Source: Pseudobutyrivibrio sp.
Lineage (GTDB): Bacteria; Bacillota; Clostridia; Lachnospirales; Lachnospiraceae
Assembly (NCBI RefSeq): GCF_017471675.1
Contig: NZ_JAFUSK010000022.1
Location: 17,666 to 81,665, forward strand
Direction: 5' to 3'
DNA length: 64,000 nt
Positions 32,912-42,264 of this stretch are shown piece by piece (the first letter of the stretch is position 1; every line of letters begins with the position of its first letter). Below the pieces are notes generated by a model. That model saw only the letters and a program-made list of their open reading frames with translations, was not told the DNA's origin and did not search any database. The position numbers were made by a program, and so were the translations under genes.

Positions 32912-34363
32912 TTATCCTAAGATTGAAAGTACACCCTGTGTAGACTGGTTAGCCTGTGCAAGCATTGCCTGACCTGCCTGCTGAAGAATATTATTCTTGC
33001 TGTAGTTAACCATTTCGTCAGCCATATCTGTATCACGGATACGAGATTCAGCAGCGTTAGTATTCTCAACTACGTTGTCTACGTTAGCGATTGTATGCTC
33101 TAATCTGTTCTGGATAGCACCAAGAGAACCTCTCTGTGCAGATACTGTTGCAACTGCATCAGCAATTGCATCAATAGCGTATGTTGCAGCCTTACCTGTT
33201 GCATCAGCTACGTTAAGTCCCTGGATACCAAGTGAAGCAGAGCTCATGTCCTTGATTGTTACGCCAATCTTGTTTGTCATATCAGCATCAGAACCAACAT
33301 GAAGGTTGAATGTAAGGTCATTCTGTACTTCTGCTGTTCCCTTTGTCATTGTGAATGTAAACTTATCATTTGCTCCTGCTTGTACTACGTTTGCACTAGT
33401 CTCATCCATAGTATCTGTTCCATTCTTCTTAACAGTAGGATCACCGATAACTGTATCTGCGCCAATTGATGAAGCTGCTCTAAGCTCATTCTGCATTAAC
33501 TCATAAGCTTTCTTTTGAGTGATTACTGTAGTGTTCTTAGAATCAACACCAGTAGAAGGTCCTTTGTCTCTTACATCATTAAATAATGTTACAGACTTGC
33601 CATTGTACTCGATTGTAGAACCGTTGCTTGCAAATTTGTTAAGCTCAGTAGCTGCAAGCTCTGATGTCTCAACGTTAGTTGTAGATGCGATTGTAAATGA
33701 CTTTCCATCAATCTTTACAACTTCACCGTTTGAAAGGCTTGTAGCACCAAGAATAGTCTGTGCATTTGAAAGCATTGTAGCTGTGTTTGTACCAGAAACA
33801 CCGATTGTATAATTTGTGCCACCAATTGTTACTTCATCGCCCATTGAAAGAGCCTTTACTGTAAAGGTAGCCTTTGTTGTGTTCTGAGTAAGTGTTCCAT
33901 CAAGACCTGCATCATGAGCTTTGATATTGATTGTCTTTGTACCATAATCGCCCTTAAGAAGATATGTCTCGTTGAACTTTGTTGTCTCAGCAACACGGTC
34001 GATTTCTGTTGTAAGCTGATCAATTTCATCCTGGATTGAAGCACGGTCTGACTCACTGTTTGTTCCATTTGAAGCCTGCACTGCTAGTTCATTCATTCTT
34101 TGAAGCATTGAGTGAACTTCTGTTAAAGCACCTTCAGCTGTCTGCACTGCAGATACACCATCCTGTGCGTTTGTAGAAGCCTGATCAAGACCTCTAATCT
34201 GCTTACGCATCTTCTCTGAAATTGAAAGACCAGCTGCATCATCAGCTGCACGGTTGATTCTGTAACCAGAAGAAAGTTTCTCAGTTGACTTTGCCTGATT
34301 TCCAGATGTGATGTTGAGCATTCTTGAAGCATTAGCTGCTTGCATGTTGTGTTGTACTACCAT
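32912..34363 (-). CDS. fliC: Flagellin 2
   Basis: A 483-residue flagellin, very close to flagellin 3 at both ends (LSSGYRINRAADDAAGLSIS; ILQQAGQAMLAQANQSTQG) and through most of the central domain, where the three proteins share a segment NDLTFNLHVGSDADMTNKI. Differences concentrate in the middle (~residues 240-330). The CsrA-type Shine-Dalgarno hairpin is at 34368-34383. I found no sigma-28 site with consensus spacing in the 486-bp gap upstream, so it may depend on read-through from flagellin 3 or a weaker promoter. Confidence 0.95.
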   Translation of the reverse strand: MVVQHNMQAANASRMLNITSGNQAKSTEKLSSGYRINRAADDAAGLSISEKMRKQIRGLDQASTNAQDGVSAVQTAEGALTEVHSMLQRMNELAVQASNGTNSESDRASIQDEIDQLTTEIDRVAETTKFNETYLLKGDYGTKTINIKAHDAGLDGTLTQNTTKATFTVKALSMGDEVTIGGTNYTIGVSGTNTATMLSNAQTILGATSLSNGEVVKIDGKSFTIASTTNVETSELAATELNKFASNGSTIEYNGKSVTLFNDVRDKGPSTGVDSKNTTVITQKKAYELMQNELRAASSIGADTVIGDPTVKKNGTDTMDETSANVVQAGANDKFTFTMTKGTAEVQNDLTFNLHVGSDADMTNKIGVTIKDMSSASLGIQGLNVADATGKAATYAIDAIADAVATVSAQRGSLGAIQNRLEHTIANVDNVVENTNAAESRIRDTDMADEMVNYSKNNILQQAGQAMLAQANQSTQGVLSILG

Positions 34364-34367
34364 AATT

Positions 34368-34383
34368 TCTACCTCCTTGTAGA
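34368..34383 (-). promoter_or_regulatory. Shine-Dalgarno hairpin with CsrA-type site, flagellin 2
   Basis: Same 16 bases as before flagellin 1: TCTAC stem, AAGGAG loop, GTAGA stem, immediately before the start codon region. Confidence 0.7.
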
Positions 34384-34667
34384 TACTCCCCGGAATCCTT
34401 TCCTAGGAGAAGTGCTTTTGCACTTGATTGTTATTACCCTACTCTGTTTCATTCAGCTCCTATTCGCAAAATCGCTGCTACGCAGCTTTCCTTTTGCTCA
34501 TATGAGGTTCTCGTCAAATAGATTTTTCTTAAAATTTGAATGCAAGCATTCAATTTTATTCAAAATCTACTTGCCTCTGAATGAAACTATATAATAACTA
34601 CGGTACTCGCGCGACATACCATAAATTACTATCGAAGTTAAAGTGATTCTTTTCGCTTTTAATAAAT

Positions 34668-34692
34668 GGGGCCTTAAGGACCTTAAGGCCCC
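34668..34692. terminator. Terminator of flagellin 3
   Basis: Perfect 12-bp palindrome ggggccttaagg / ccttaaggcccc around a single A, about 160 bp downstream of the flagellin 3 stop. The intervening 3' region repeats that of flagellin 2. The remainder of the gap 34364-34849 has no gene. Confidence 0.75.
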
Positions 34693-34849
34693 AAATACTC
34701 TAGTATTTAACTAGTCTGCGCGAAAACGAATCGTTGAAAGTTTTCTCATTTAATAAATTAGCCAATGATACTCGCCCATTTGAAAATCACCTGCGGTGAT
34801 GGGCTCGTCATGTTCGTGATTTTGAAAGTCAAGCTTTAAAAATCACGAA

Positions 34850-36328
34850 TTAGCCTAAGATTGAAAGTACGCCCTGTGTAGACTGGTTAGCCTGTGCAAG
34901 CATTGACTGACCTGCCTGCTGAAGAATATTATTCTTGCTGTATGTAACCATCTCATCAGCCATATCTGTATCACGGATACGAGATTCAGCAGCGTTAGTA
35001 TTCTCAACTACGTTATCTACGTTAGCGATTGTATGCTCTAATCTGTTTTGGATAGCACCAAGTGCACCTCTTTGCGCAGATACTGCCGCTACTGCATCTG
35101 CGATTGCATCGATTGCGTATGTTGCAGATTTACCTGTTGCATCTGCTACGTTAAGTCCCTGGATACCAAGTGAAGCAGAGCTCATATCAGCTATTGTTAC
35201 ACCAATCTTGTTTGTCATATCAGCGTCAGAACCAACATGAAGATTAAATGTAAGGTCATTCTGCACCTCAGCTGTTCCCTTTGTCATAGTAAATGTTACT
35301 TTCTTGTCTGTCAATTCATCTGGACGCTTGTTAACATTTGCTGCTGTAGCCTCCTGAGATGTATCAAACTTAACAGTAGGAGCCGCAATAACATTATCTG
35401 CACCGATTGAAGATGCTGCTCTAAGTTCGTTTGCCATAAGCTCGTAAGCTTTTGCTGCAGTAATAACTGTAGTATTCTTTGAATCAATACCTGATGCTGG
35501 TCCATTTGCATTAGCTGTTCCTGTATCATTAAATAATGTTACAGATTTGCCATTGTACTCAATTGTTGAACCATTACTTGCGAACTTATCCAACTCGTCT
35601 TTGTTTAATTCAGAAGTCTCAACATTTGTAGTAGATGCAATTGTAAATGACTTTCCATCAATCTTTACAACCTCTCCATTACCCAATGTTGAAGCTGAAC
35701 CATTACCAGCACCAATAACTTTAAGTGCGTTCTGTAGCATAGTTGCTGTAGTTGAACCAGAAACACCGATTGTGTAATTTGTACCACCAATTGTTACCTG
35801 GTCGCCCATTCCAAGAGCTTTAACTGTAAAGGTAGCCTTTGTTGTGTTCTGAGTTAATGTTCCTGCAAGACCTGCATCATGAGCTTTAATCTGGATTGTC
35901 TTTGTACCATAATCGCCCTTAAGAAGATATGTCTCGTTGAACTTTGTTGTCTCAGCAACACGGTCGATTTCTGTTGTAAGCTGATTAATTTCATCCTGGA
36001 TAGATGAACGGTCTGACTCACTGTTTGTTCCGTTTGAAGCCTGAACTGCTAGTTCATTCATTCTCTGAAGCATTGAGTGAACTTCTGTTAAAGCACCTTC
36101 AGCTGTCTGCACTGCAGATACACCATCCTGTGCGTTTGTAGAAGCCTGATCAAGACCTCTAATCTGCTTACGCATCTTTTCTGAAATTGAAAGTCCTGCT
36201 GCATCATCTGCTGCTCTGTTGATTCTGTAACCTGAAGAAAGTTTCTCAGTTGATTTTGCCTGATTGCCAGATGTGATGTTAAGCATTCTAGAAGCATTAG
36301 CTGCTTGCATATTGTGTTGTACTACCAT
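34850..36328 (-). CDS. fliC: Flagellin 3
   Basis: A 492-residue flagellin with the same D0/D1 helices as flagellins 1 and 2; start at 36328 (MVVQHNMQAANAS) matches the paralogues and follows AAGGAGGTAG, so 20 extra in-frame upstream residues are excluded. The central variable region carries insertions relative to flagellin 2 (e.g. IGAGNGSASTLGNGE). A sigma-28-type promoter lies ~370 bp upstream. It appears to be the ancestor or product of a tandem duplication with flagellin 2, because 3' flanks are also duplicated. Confidence 0.95.
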   Translation of the reverse strand: MVVQHNMQAANASRMLNITSGNQAKSTEKLSSGYRINRAADDAAGLSISEKMRKQIRGLDQASTNAQDGVSAVQTAEGALTEVHSMLQRMNELAVQASNGTNSESDRSSIQDEINQLTTEIDRVAETTKFNETYLLKGDYGTKTIQIKAHDAGLAGTLTQNTTKATFTVKALGMGDQVTIGGTNYTIGVSGSTTATMLQNALKVIGAGNGSASTLGNGEVVKIDGKSFTIASTTNVETSELNKDELDKFASNGSTIEYNGKSVTLFNDTGTANANGPASGIDSKNTTVITAAKAYELMANELRAASSIGADNVIAAPTVKFDTSQEATAANVNKRPDELTDKKVTFTMTKGTAEVQNDLTFNLHVGSDADMTNKIGVTIADMSSASLGIQGLNVADATGKSATYAIDAIADAVAAVSAQRGALGAIQNRLEHTIANVDNVVENTNAAESRIRDTDMADEMVTYSKNNILQQAGQSMLAQANQSTQGVLSILG

Positions 36329-36332
36329 AAAT

Positions 36333-36348
36333 TCTACCTCCTTGTAGA
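36333..36348 (-). promoter_or_regulatory. Shine-Dalgarno hairpin with CsrA-type site, flagellin 3
   Basis: Third copy of the TCTAC-AAGGAG-GTAGA hairpin, identical to those of the other large flagellins. Confidence 0.7.
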
Positions 36349-36697
36349 TACTTCCTGGATTCCTTTCCTGGAAGAAGTGCCTTCGCACTCAATATTTTTA
36401 GTTACATTTATATCTTACAGCACTCGCGCATATGCTGCTTAGATATCATCTGTATGTGCATTTTCACATTTTAATGTGAAAATCACTTGCTATGAGTGGC
36501 CATCTAATGACCATCTCCTCCTTATTAAAAAAAAAGCGTGCATGAAAAAACACTATTGTGAGTACAATAGATAAATAAAAAGATATAACGAATATTTCGA
36601 TCCTTAACATCCTTGTCCTGGTAACGAAACCTATATGAGGTTGTGATGTAACTTAAAATCGAGATTCAGAAATCCTTTTCATTTATCTCTAAATACT

Positions 36698-36724
36698 TTA
36701 TCGGATGATGATTGGAAAACTTAA
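36698..36724 (-). promoter_or_regulatory. Sigma-28 promoter of flagellin 3
   Basis: Minus strand TTAA (36724..36721), 15 bases, TCCGATAA (36705..36698); same -10 and spacing as at flagellin 1. The gap 36329-37014 otherwise holds a family B repeat and the PPase terminator, no gene. Confidence 0.7.
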
Positions 36725-36770
36725 CCCCTAAATTGAAAAAATTTAAAAAATATTTCTGTAGGTAGTTTTT

Positions 36771-36829
36771 ACCCTCATCCGTCACCTGCGGTGACACCTT
36801 CTCCCGGAGGGAGAAGGCTAGGCTTTTTT
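36771..36829. repeat. Family B palindromic repeat, copy 4
   Basis: ccctcatccgtcacctgcggtgac followed by accttctcccggagggagaaggct and a T-run: two stem-loops of the family B type. Confidence 0.8.
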
Positions 36830-36916
36830 AGCCTTGCAATACTTATATCGGACGTACCGTTATAAACTTAACCCCTTTTTGAAAAATTTTTCAAAAAATT
36901 ATTTTAGCTATAAAAA

Positions 36917-36954
36917 AGGTGTTACAGCAAAGACTTAGTCTTCTTGTAACACCT
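36917..36954 (-). terminator. Terminator of the CBS-pyrophosphatase gene
   Basis: 10-bp stem aggtgttaca / tgtaacacct with an 18-nt loop that itself contains agact/agtct, 60 bp after the stop, followed by a T-run on the minus strand. Confidence 0.85.
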
Positions 36955-37014
36955 ATTATAACATCTTTAATTGTTCTTTACCGTTTTTCACGGAATTGTC
37001 ATAAATAAATTATT

Positions 37015-38658
37015 CTATTCCTGCAATGATTCCATAATTGGTGGAATGAGCTGCTTCTTACGGGAAACAACTCCCTCTAGCATGTAGCTGTCTGTTGCAA
37101 CTGGCATACGGAATGCGTCTGCAATAATCTTGCCAGCATCTGAACCTACAAATAAAAGCTCTGTAGTTTCATTTAGAATATCTGTAAGCATTACAAATAC
37201 TGCATTAAGGCTAGATGATGCAAGAACTGTATCCATATAAGCCTGCAAATCTGGCTTAATGATATTTAGCTGGCTTCGGGAAACTGAACTAACCTGTGCC
37301 ACGCCAAACTTAATCTCACCGCTTGTAAATACCTTGTAATCCTGATGGAATATCTGGTCTGCTGTACGATCCTTGAAATCACTTCCTGCTTCAAACATAG
37401 ATGTTGCAAGCTCTGTAACATCTACACCTGCTATCTCAGCAAGCTCTCTTGCAAGAGATTCATCTGTAGGTGTGCAGGTTGGTGACCTAAACATAAGGGT
37501 ATCCGAAAGGATAGCTGAACAAAGTATACCTGCAATATCCTTTGGAATATCAACCCCTCGCTCCTTAAACATAAGGGTAACGATGGTAGCTGTAGAACCT
37601 AAAGGCTGATTTCTAAATAATATAGGAGAAACAGTCTCCAGTGAACCTAATCTGTGGTGGTCGATGATTTCTAGAACATCAGCCTGGTCGATTCCATCTA
37701 CCGCCTGAGATTTCTCATTGTGGTCAACAAGAATTACTCTCTTCTTTTGCATATTCAAAAGAAGACGTCTTGAAACCATACCAATATAATGTCTATTCTC
37801 ATCTAAGATAGGGAAATCTCTATGTCTAACAGATTTCATTACCTCTCTTACTTCATCAACATAGTCGTCTAATTCGAAGCTTATGATATTATCCTTTTGC
37901 ATAAACTGTCTAATAGGCATAGACTGATGAATAAGACGAGCTACTGTAAATGTATCAAACTCAGTAGTAATAAGAACTACCTGCTTCTTTTCAGCAAGCT
38001 CTGCTACCTCTTTTTCAACCTTGCTTGCGCCGCAAACAATCAGGCAGCTACATCCTGCCTCAATACAGATAAGCTGACGGGCTGTAATGTTACCAACAAT
38101 CGCCAAATCATCTGTCTTAATATCATCAATAAGCTCCTCACGGCTGTTTGATGCAATAACCACAGAACCTTTTACAAAATAAGCATGTGGATTTCCTGTA
38201 ACAAGTCTACCATTAAGTGTGCTTATAATATTAGAATACTGAGTACGTGAACGGGATAAAATACTGTTATCGTATATATCCATGTATGAATAAGCGATAT
38301 CACCATTTACGATAACACCCTCTAGCTTACCTGTTCTTGCTACAACAGGAAGAGTAACAACATCCCTATCAAGCATGATTTCCCATGCCTTCTTTAACGA
38401 GATGTGTCCGTCAACACCCTCTAACTGTCTGTACTCGATATCCATTAGCTGTGCACCTACGTCAGAGATTGTCTCTGGCTCCGGTACGTTAAAACGATTT
38501 AAAACATAACGGGTTTCTTCATTTAGTGGACCCGCCTTCTTTGGAACAAAATTATCACCACTGCTAAGTGCATTCTTAAGATAAGAATAAGCTATAGCAG
38601 CACAAATACTATCTGTGTCTGGATTTTTGTGACCGATTATATAAACTGACTTCGGCAT
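37015..38658 (-). CDS. Manganese-dependent inorganic pyrophosphatase with CBS and DRTGG regulatory domains
   Basis: A 547-residue family II (DHH) pyrophosphatase that hydrolyses PPi to phosphate. Catalytic DHH domain: IIGHKNPDTDSICAAIAY at the N-terminus, and VDHNE and EIIDHHRLG after the insert; DHHA2 domain at the C-terminus (KKQLIPP motif near the end). Between them (~70-300) lie two CBS domains flanking a DRTGG domain, the nucleotide-sensing insert of CBS-PPases (adenine nucleotides regulate activity in known members). Last gene of the operon from glyQS; terminator downstream. Confidence 0.9.
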   Translation of the reverse strand: MPKSVYIIGHKNPDTDSICAAIAYSYLKNALSSGDNFVPKKAGPLNEETRYVLNRFNVPEPETISDVGAQLMDIEYRQLEGVDGHISLKKAWEIMLDRDVVTLPVVARTGKLEGVIVNGDIAYSYMDIYDNSILSRSRTQYSNIISTLNGRLVTGNPHAYFVKGSVVIASNSREELIDDIKTDDLAIVGNITARQLICIEAGCSCLIVCGASKVEKEVAELAEKKQVVLITTEFDTFTVARLIHQSMPIRQFMQKDNIISFELDDYVDEVREVMKSVRHRDFPILDENRHYIGMVSRRLLLNMQKKRVILVDHNEKSQAVDGIDQADVLEIIDHHRLGSLETVSPILFRNQPLGSTATIVTLMFKERGVDIPKDIAGILCSAILSDTLMFRSPTCTPTDESLARELAEIAGVDVTELATSMFEAGSDFKDRTADQIFHQDYKVFTSGEIKFGVAQVSSVSRSQLNIIKPDLQAYMDTVLASSSLNAVFVMLTDILNETTELLFVGSDAGKIIADAFRMPVATDSYMLEGVVSRKKQLIPPIMESLQE

Positions 38659-38677
38659 ATTTCCTCCATTTTATCTC

Positions 38678-39328
38678 TTAAAAAATTCCTAAAGAATGAA
38701 TAAATGAAGCTGCTGATAATCCAAGTGAAACTACTAATAAAACTATTACTACAACAGAAAGTTTCTTAAGTGAGCTGTAATGCTCTACAGCCTTAAGAGC
38801 CTGTTCTTCACTGTTGTCATGCTCCTTTAATAAATCCTGAATCAAGCGATATAAATGAACTGATTCTGAATGTGTCTTCTCAGAAAGCTCGCTTTGGATT
38901 GAATCAAGACCTGCTGATACATTCTTAAGTGTATCCTGTAAATTCTTGCTGTGAGTCTCGTAAGATTCCTGGTTGCCACTAACCTGTCCTTTAATATCAA
39001 CCTCAAGCTGATCCATGTTGTTCTTAACAACCTGCATCATTCTGTCTACCTGAGTCTCTACATCAGCAACAAGATTATCTGCTTCCTCTTGCTTTCTTGC
39101 AAGCTCCTCCTGCAACTTTACATTTATTGCTTCTTTTTCTCTAACTATTGCTTCTAACTCAGCAGCCTTCTGCTCCTTCTGAGCGATTAGCTGCTGAAGC
39201 TGTGTTGCTTTTTCACGAAATGCATCGATTTGCTCTAATAATAAATCCTCACCTAAATCAACAGAAGGTTTAGCTTCTTCAAGCTCACGAACATCTCCTT
39301 TAACGCCCTCTACATTAGGGTTTTCCAT
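38678..39328 (-). CDS. Coiled-coil protein with C-terminal membrane anchor
   Basis: A 216-residue protein: residues ~25-170 form continuous heptad-rich coiled coil (e.g. LQQLIAQKEQKAAELEAIVRE), ending with one TM helix (LSVVVIVLLVVSLGLSAASFIH) and a very short tail, so most of it faces the cytoplasm. No family assigned. It lies between glyQS and the pyrophosphatase gene with short gaps (28 and 19 bp) and has a GGAGG site. A tail-anchored tether or division/envelope-associated protein is possible. Confidence 0.7.
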   Translation of the reverse strand: MENPNVEGVKGDVRELEEAKPSVDLGEDLLLEQIDAFREKATQLQQLIAQKEQKAAELEAIVREKEAINVKLQEELARKQEEADNLVADVETQVDRMMQVVKNNMDQLEVDIKGQVSGNQESYETHSKNLQDTLKNVSAGLDSIQSELSEKTHSESVHLYRLIQDLLKEHDNSEEQALKAVEHYSSLKKLSVVVIVLLVVSLGLSAASFIHSLGIF

Positions 39329-39356
39329 AGCATTAATCCTCCTTAATATACATTAA

Positions 39357-40754
39357 TTAAAATGTAAACTTGTCTGCAAAGTATGCATCCAAATCAGCGA
39401 TAGCAATACGCTCCTGCTCCATTGAATCACGATGACGGATTGTAACCATATGGTCTTCCTCTGAATCGAAATCGTATGTTACGCAGAATGGAGTACCAAT
39501 CTCATCCTGACGACGATAACGCTTACCAATGTTACCTCTGTCATCAAACTCGCAGTTATACTTCTTAGAAAGCTCTGCAAAAATCTTTTCTGCACCCTCA
39601 TTAAGCTTCTTAGAAAGTGGAAGCACACCAATCTTAACTGGTGCAAGTGCTGGATGGAAATGAAGTACTGTACGTACATCGCTTCTATTCTCATCACCGA
39701 TTTCTTCCTCATCATATGCTGCGCAAAGGAATGCTAAAACTACACGGTCAGCACCAAGTGATGGCTCGATAACGTATGGTAAATACTTCTCATTTAACTC
39801 ATCATCAAAGTATGTAAGATCCTGACCAGAAACATTCTGATGCTGAGTAAGGTCGTAATCTGTACGGCTTGCGATACCCCAAAGCTCGCCCCAACCAAAT
39901 GGGAATAAGAACTCGATATCTGTAGTGCCTGTTGAGTAGAATGAAAGCTCCTCTGGATCATGGTCACGAAGACGCATCTCATCTTCCTTCATGCCAAGTG
40001 AGATTAACCAATCACGGCAGAAGCCTCTCCAGTACTGGAACCACTCATCCTGTGTGCCTGGCTTGCAGAAGAACTCAAGCTCCATCTGCTCAAACTCACG
40101 TGTACGGAATGTAAAGTTACCAGGTGTAATCTCGTTACGGAATGACTTACCAATCTGGCCAATACCAAATGGAACCTTCTTACGAGATGTACGCTGAACA
40201 TTCTTAAAGTTAACAAAGATACCCTGAGCTGTCTCTGGGCGAAGATAAACAGTATTCTTAGCATCCTCAGTAACACCCTGGAATGTTTTAAACATAAGGT
40301 TGAACTCGCGGATATCTGTAAAATTATGCTTACCACATGTAGGACATGGAACATTGTTGCTTTCGATGAATTCCTTCATCTCTTCCTTGCTCCAACCATC
40401 TACTGATGACTTAAGCTCAATACCCTTTTCAGCTGCAAAATCCTCAATAATCTTATCAGCTCTAAAACGCTCGTGACATTCCTTACAATCCATAAGTGGA
40501 TCTGAGAAAGAACCAAGATGTCCTGAAGCAATCCATGTTTGTGGATTCATAAGAATAGCACAATCAACACCAACATTGTATGGATTCTCCTGAACAAACT
40601 TCTGCCACCATGCCTTCTTAACATTGTTCTTAAGCTCTACACCAAGGTTACCATAATCCCATGTGTTAGCAAGACCACCATAGATTTCGGAGCCTGCATA
40701 TACAAAGCCTCTAGCTTTTGCAAGAGCAATTATTTTGTCCATTGTTTTTTCCAT
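39357..40754 (-). CDS. glyQS: Glycyl-tRNA synthetase (single-chain, alpha2 type)
   Basis: A 465-residue class II synthetase that charges tRNA-Gly. N-terminal [20 protein letters not shown], motif 2 [21 protein letters not shown], motif 3 [14 protein letters not shown] and the C-terminal anticodon-binding domain ([16 protein letters not shown]). Two Cys pairs (CKEC, CPTC) form the zinc-binding insert of Firmicutes enzymes. It is in the era-recO operon, so no T-box leader is present immediately upstream (15-bp gap). Confidence 0.95.
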   Translation of the reverse strand: MEKTMDKIIALAKARGFVYAGSEIYGGLANTWDYGNLGVELKNNVKKAWWQKFVQENPYNVGVDCAILMNPQTWIASGHLGSFSDPLMDCKECHERFRADKIIEDFAAEKGIELKSSVDGWSKEEMKEFIESNNVPCPTCGKHNFTDIREFNLMFKTFQGVTEDAKNTVYLRPETAQGIFVNFKNVQRTSRKKVPFGIGQIGKSFRNEITPGNFTFRTREFEQMELEFFCKPGTQDEWFQYWRGFCRDWLISLGMKEDEMRLRDHDPEELSFYSTGTTDIEFLFPFGWGELWGIASRTDYDLTQHQNVSGQDLTYFDDELNEKYLPYVIEPSLGADRVVLAFLCAAYDEEEIGDENRSDVRTVLHFHPALAPVKIGVLPLSKKLNEGAEKIFAELSKKYNCEFDDRGNIGKRYRRQDEIGTPFCVTYDFDSEEDHMVTIRHRDSMEQERIAIADLDAYFADKFTF

Positions 40755-40769
40755 GATATATATTCCCTT

Positions 40770-41542
40770 CTATTTATTACTATATATTATATAAACCAAA
40801 TCCGTAGCATCTGCATTGCCATCCGCCTGAGAAATGGTAATGGTATCTGAATCTACAAGTGTGATATCTGCATTAGAGACGTAGGTAATGTCGCCAGGGA
40901 CTGTAACAGTAACATTCTCATTAACTACTGCAACATAAGAATCAGCAAATATCTCATCTGCATTAATGACATTAGCCTCTAGTAGCTTACCATCTGCCAC
41001 CTGTGAAAACAAGGCTGCAAAATCATATCCTGCCTCTACTGCATCAGTATAAGACCCATTATATGTTTCATATGAAGTAAATGAACTATAGCACTGGGCA
41101 TCCTTATAAGTAGCCTTAACATAGGCCTTGTCACCACTAACCTTTAGCTTGTTAAGAGCAATAGCCTTATTGCCATAGGTATCATTAAAGCTATCTATTA
41201 AATCTGTAGTGTAGCTTTTAAACTCTGACTTAGAATAAGTGTCTGAGTCAAAGTCTGTAACTTCCTCGAATACAACCTGTCCATCTGCTGTAAATGTAAG
41301 CTTGGATGTATCGGCTGTCTTGCTTGAATTAAGCGCAATACCTATCAACTTTATAATGATAAAAATTAACAGGGCTGCAACTATTATAATGCCTGCTCCA
41401 AAAATTATTCGATTGCGTAAAACTTCTCGCTGTCTTCTTTTCTTCTGGCCTCCTGCAACTCCCTTGAAGCCACTCCCTGTCTAGGACGGGCCCCTGTATT
41501 TCTAGAGCGCATACCAGGTGTCCTTGACTTATTAGTTGTCAT
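40770..41542 (-). CDS. Membrane-anchored extracytoplasmic protein gene with an apparent frameshift
   Basis: The natural start is the ATG at 41542, whose ATGA overlaps the recO stop and follows GAGGAA. That frame encodes a basic N-terminus (MTTNKSRTPGMRSRNTGA...) but stops after ~50 codons. A -1 shift at the A4 run (minus strand; plus-strand 41438-41441) joins it to the frame encoding a TM helix (IIFGAGIIIVAALLIFIIIK) and then the 190-residue extracellular domain open to 40770. The downstream frame alone has only a TTG start inside the helix. One missing A would explain this: true mutation, sequencing error, or slippage. The extracellular part has no recognised family. Confidence 0.6.
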
Positions 41543-42264
41543 AAAAATTCCTCGCTCTTATATTTGTGCGACCTATAGTTTAATCTATAAGCGTCCAAAA
41601 TTCTAGTCAATTCTTCCTCAGTTTCTCCATTCAACACAAAAGTATACAACTTTTCAATGCTTGAGGAAACAATAAATTGCATAGCATATAGGGTTGAGGT
41701 GGAAATTTTTATTCCTGCCTCAAGATTTTCGCATTTATCACATAGCATTCCATGGTGTTTTACAGAAAATGCTGTAAGATTTTCCTTGCTGCCACATTTC
41801 ATACAGCTAAATACATTTGGATACTCTCCATCTATAACCCATGTTTTTAAATCATAGATGTTCTTAAGTAACCGATGACTAAACTTGCCCGACTCCAATG
41901 CCCTAAGGCTTTGATATAAAAGTGCTAGTCTAAGCCTTTCGTCTGCGCCGTCCACTGCAAGAAAGTTTGCCACCTCTAAAAAATATGACCCTAAGCAAAC
42001 CTTATCATAATCCATTACAAGATCCCTAAAGTAATTAGAAATATTAGCCTTGCTAACATGATAAGAATTTCTTCCTTCAAAAGCATCAAATGTACCGAAG
42101 CAAAATGGTGAACAGGCTGCTATAAGGGGATTATTAGGGCGTCTGGCTCCCTTTGCAAAGGCAGTCACTTTACCGGATTCCTTTGTAAGGATAACCAATC
42201 TCTTATCAAATTCGCCCACATCAGAGCTTGATAGCACTAACCCTGTCAGGGTAACAAGTCCCAT
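41539..42264 (-). CDS. recO: DNA repair protein RecO
   Basis: A 241-residue recombination mediator with N-terminal OB fold (TLTGLVLSSSDVGEFDKRLVILTKESGKV), the segment FAKGARRPNNPL, and a zinc site of four Cys (CMKCGS and CDKC). RecO loads RecA on SSB-coated DNA with RecR. It starts directly after the era stop and its TGA overlaps the next ATG, so era-recO are translationally coupled, the conserved order in Firmicutes. Confidence 0.93.
   Translation of the reverse strand: MGLVTLTGLVLSSSDVGEFDKRLVILTKESGKVTAFAKGARRPNNPLIAACSPFCFGTFDAFEGRNSYHVSKANISNYFRDLVMDYDKVCLGSYFLEVANFLAVDGADERLRLALLYQSLRALESGKFSHRLLKNIYDLKTWVIDGEYPNVFSCMKCGSKENLTAFSVKHHGMLCDKCENLEAGIKISTSTLYAMQFIVSSSIEKLYTFVLNGETEEELTRILDAYRLNYRSHKYKSEEFL

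Noticed and set aside
34600-34660. Sigma-28 promoter for flagellin 2 near actatcgaag
   Set aside because: Only a partial -10 match and no TAAA-like box at 15-base spacing.
40755-40769. T-box riboswitch before glyQS
   Set aside because: Only 15 bp separate glyQS from the preceding gene, so no leader exists; the gene is in the era-recO operon.
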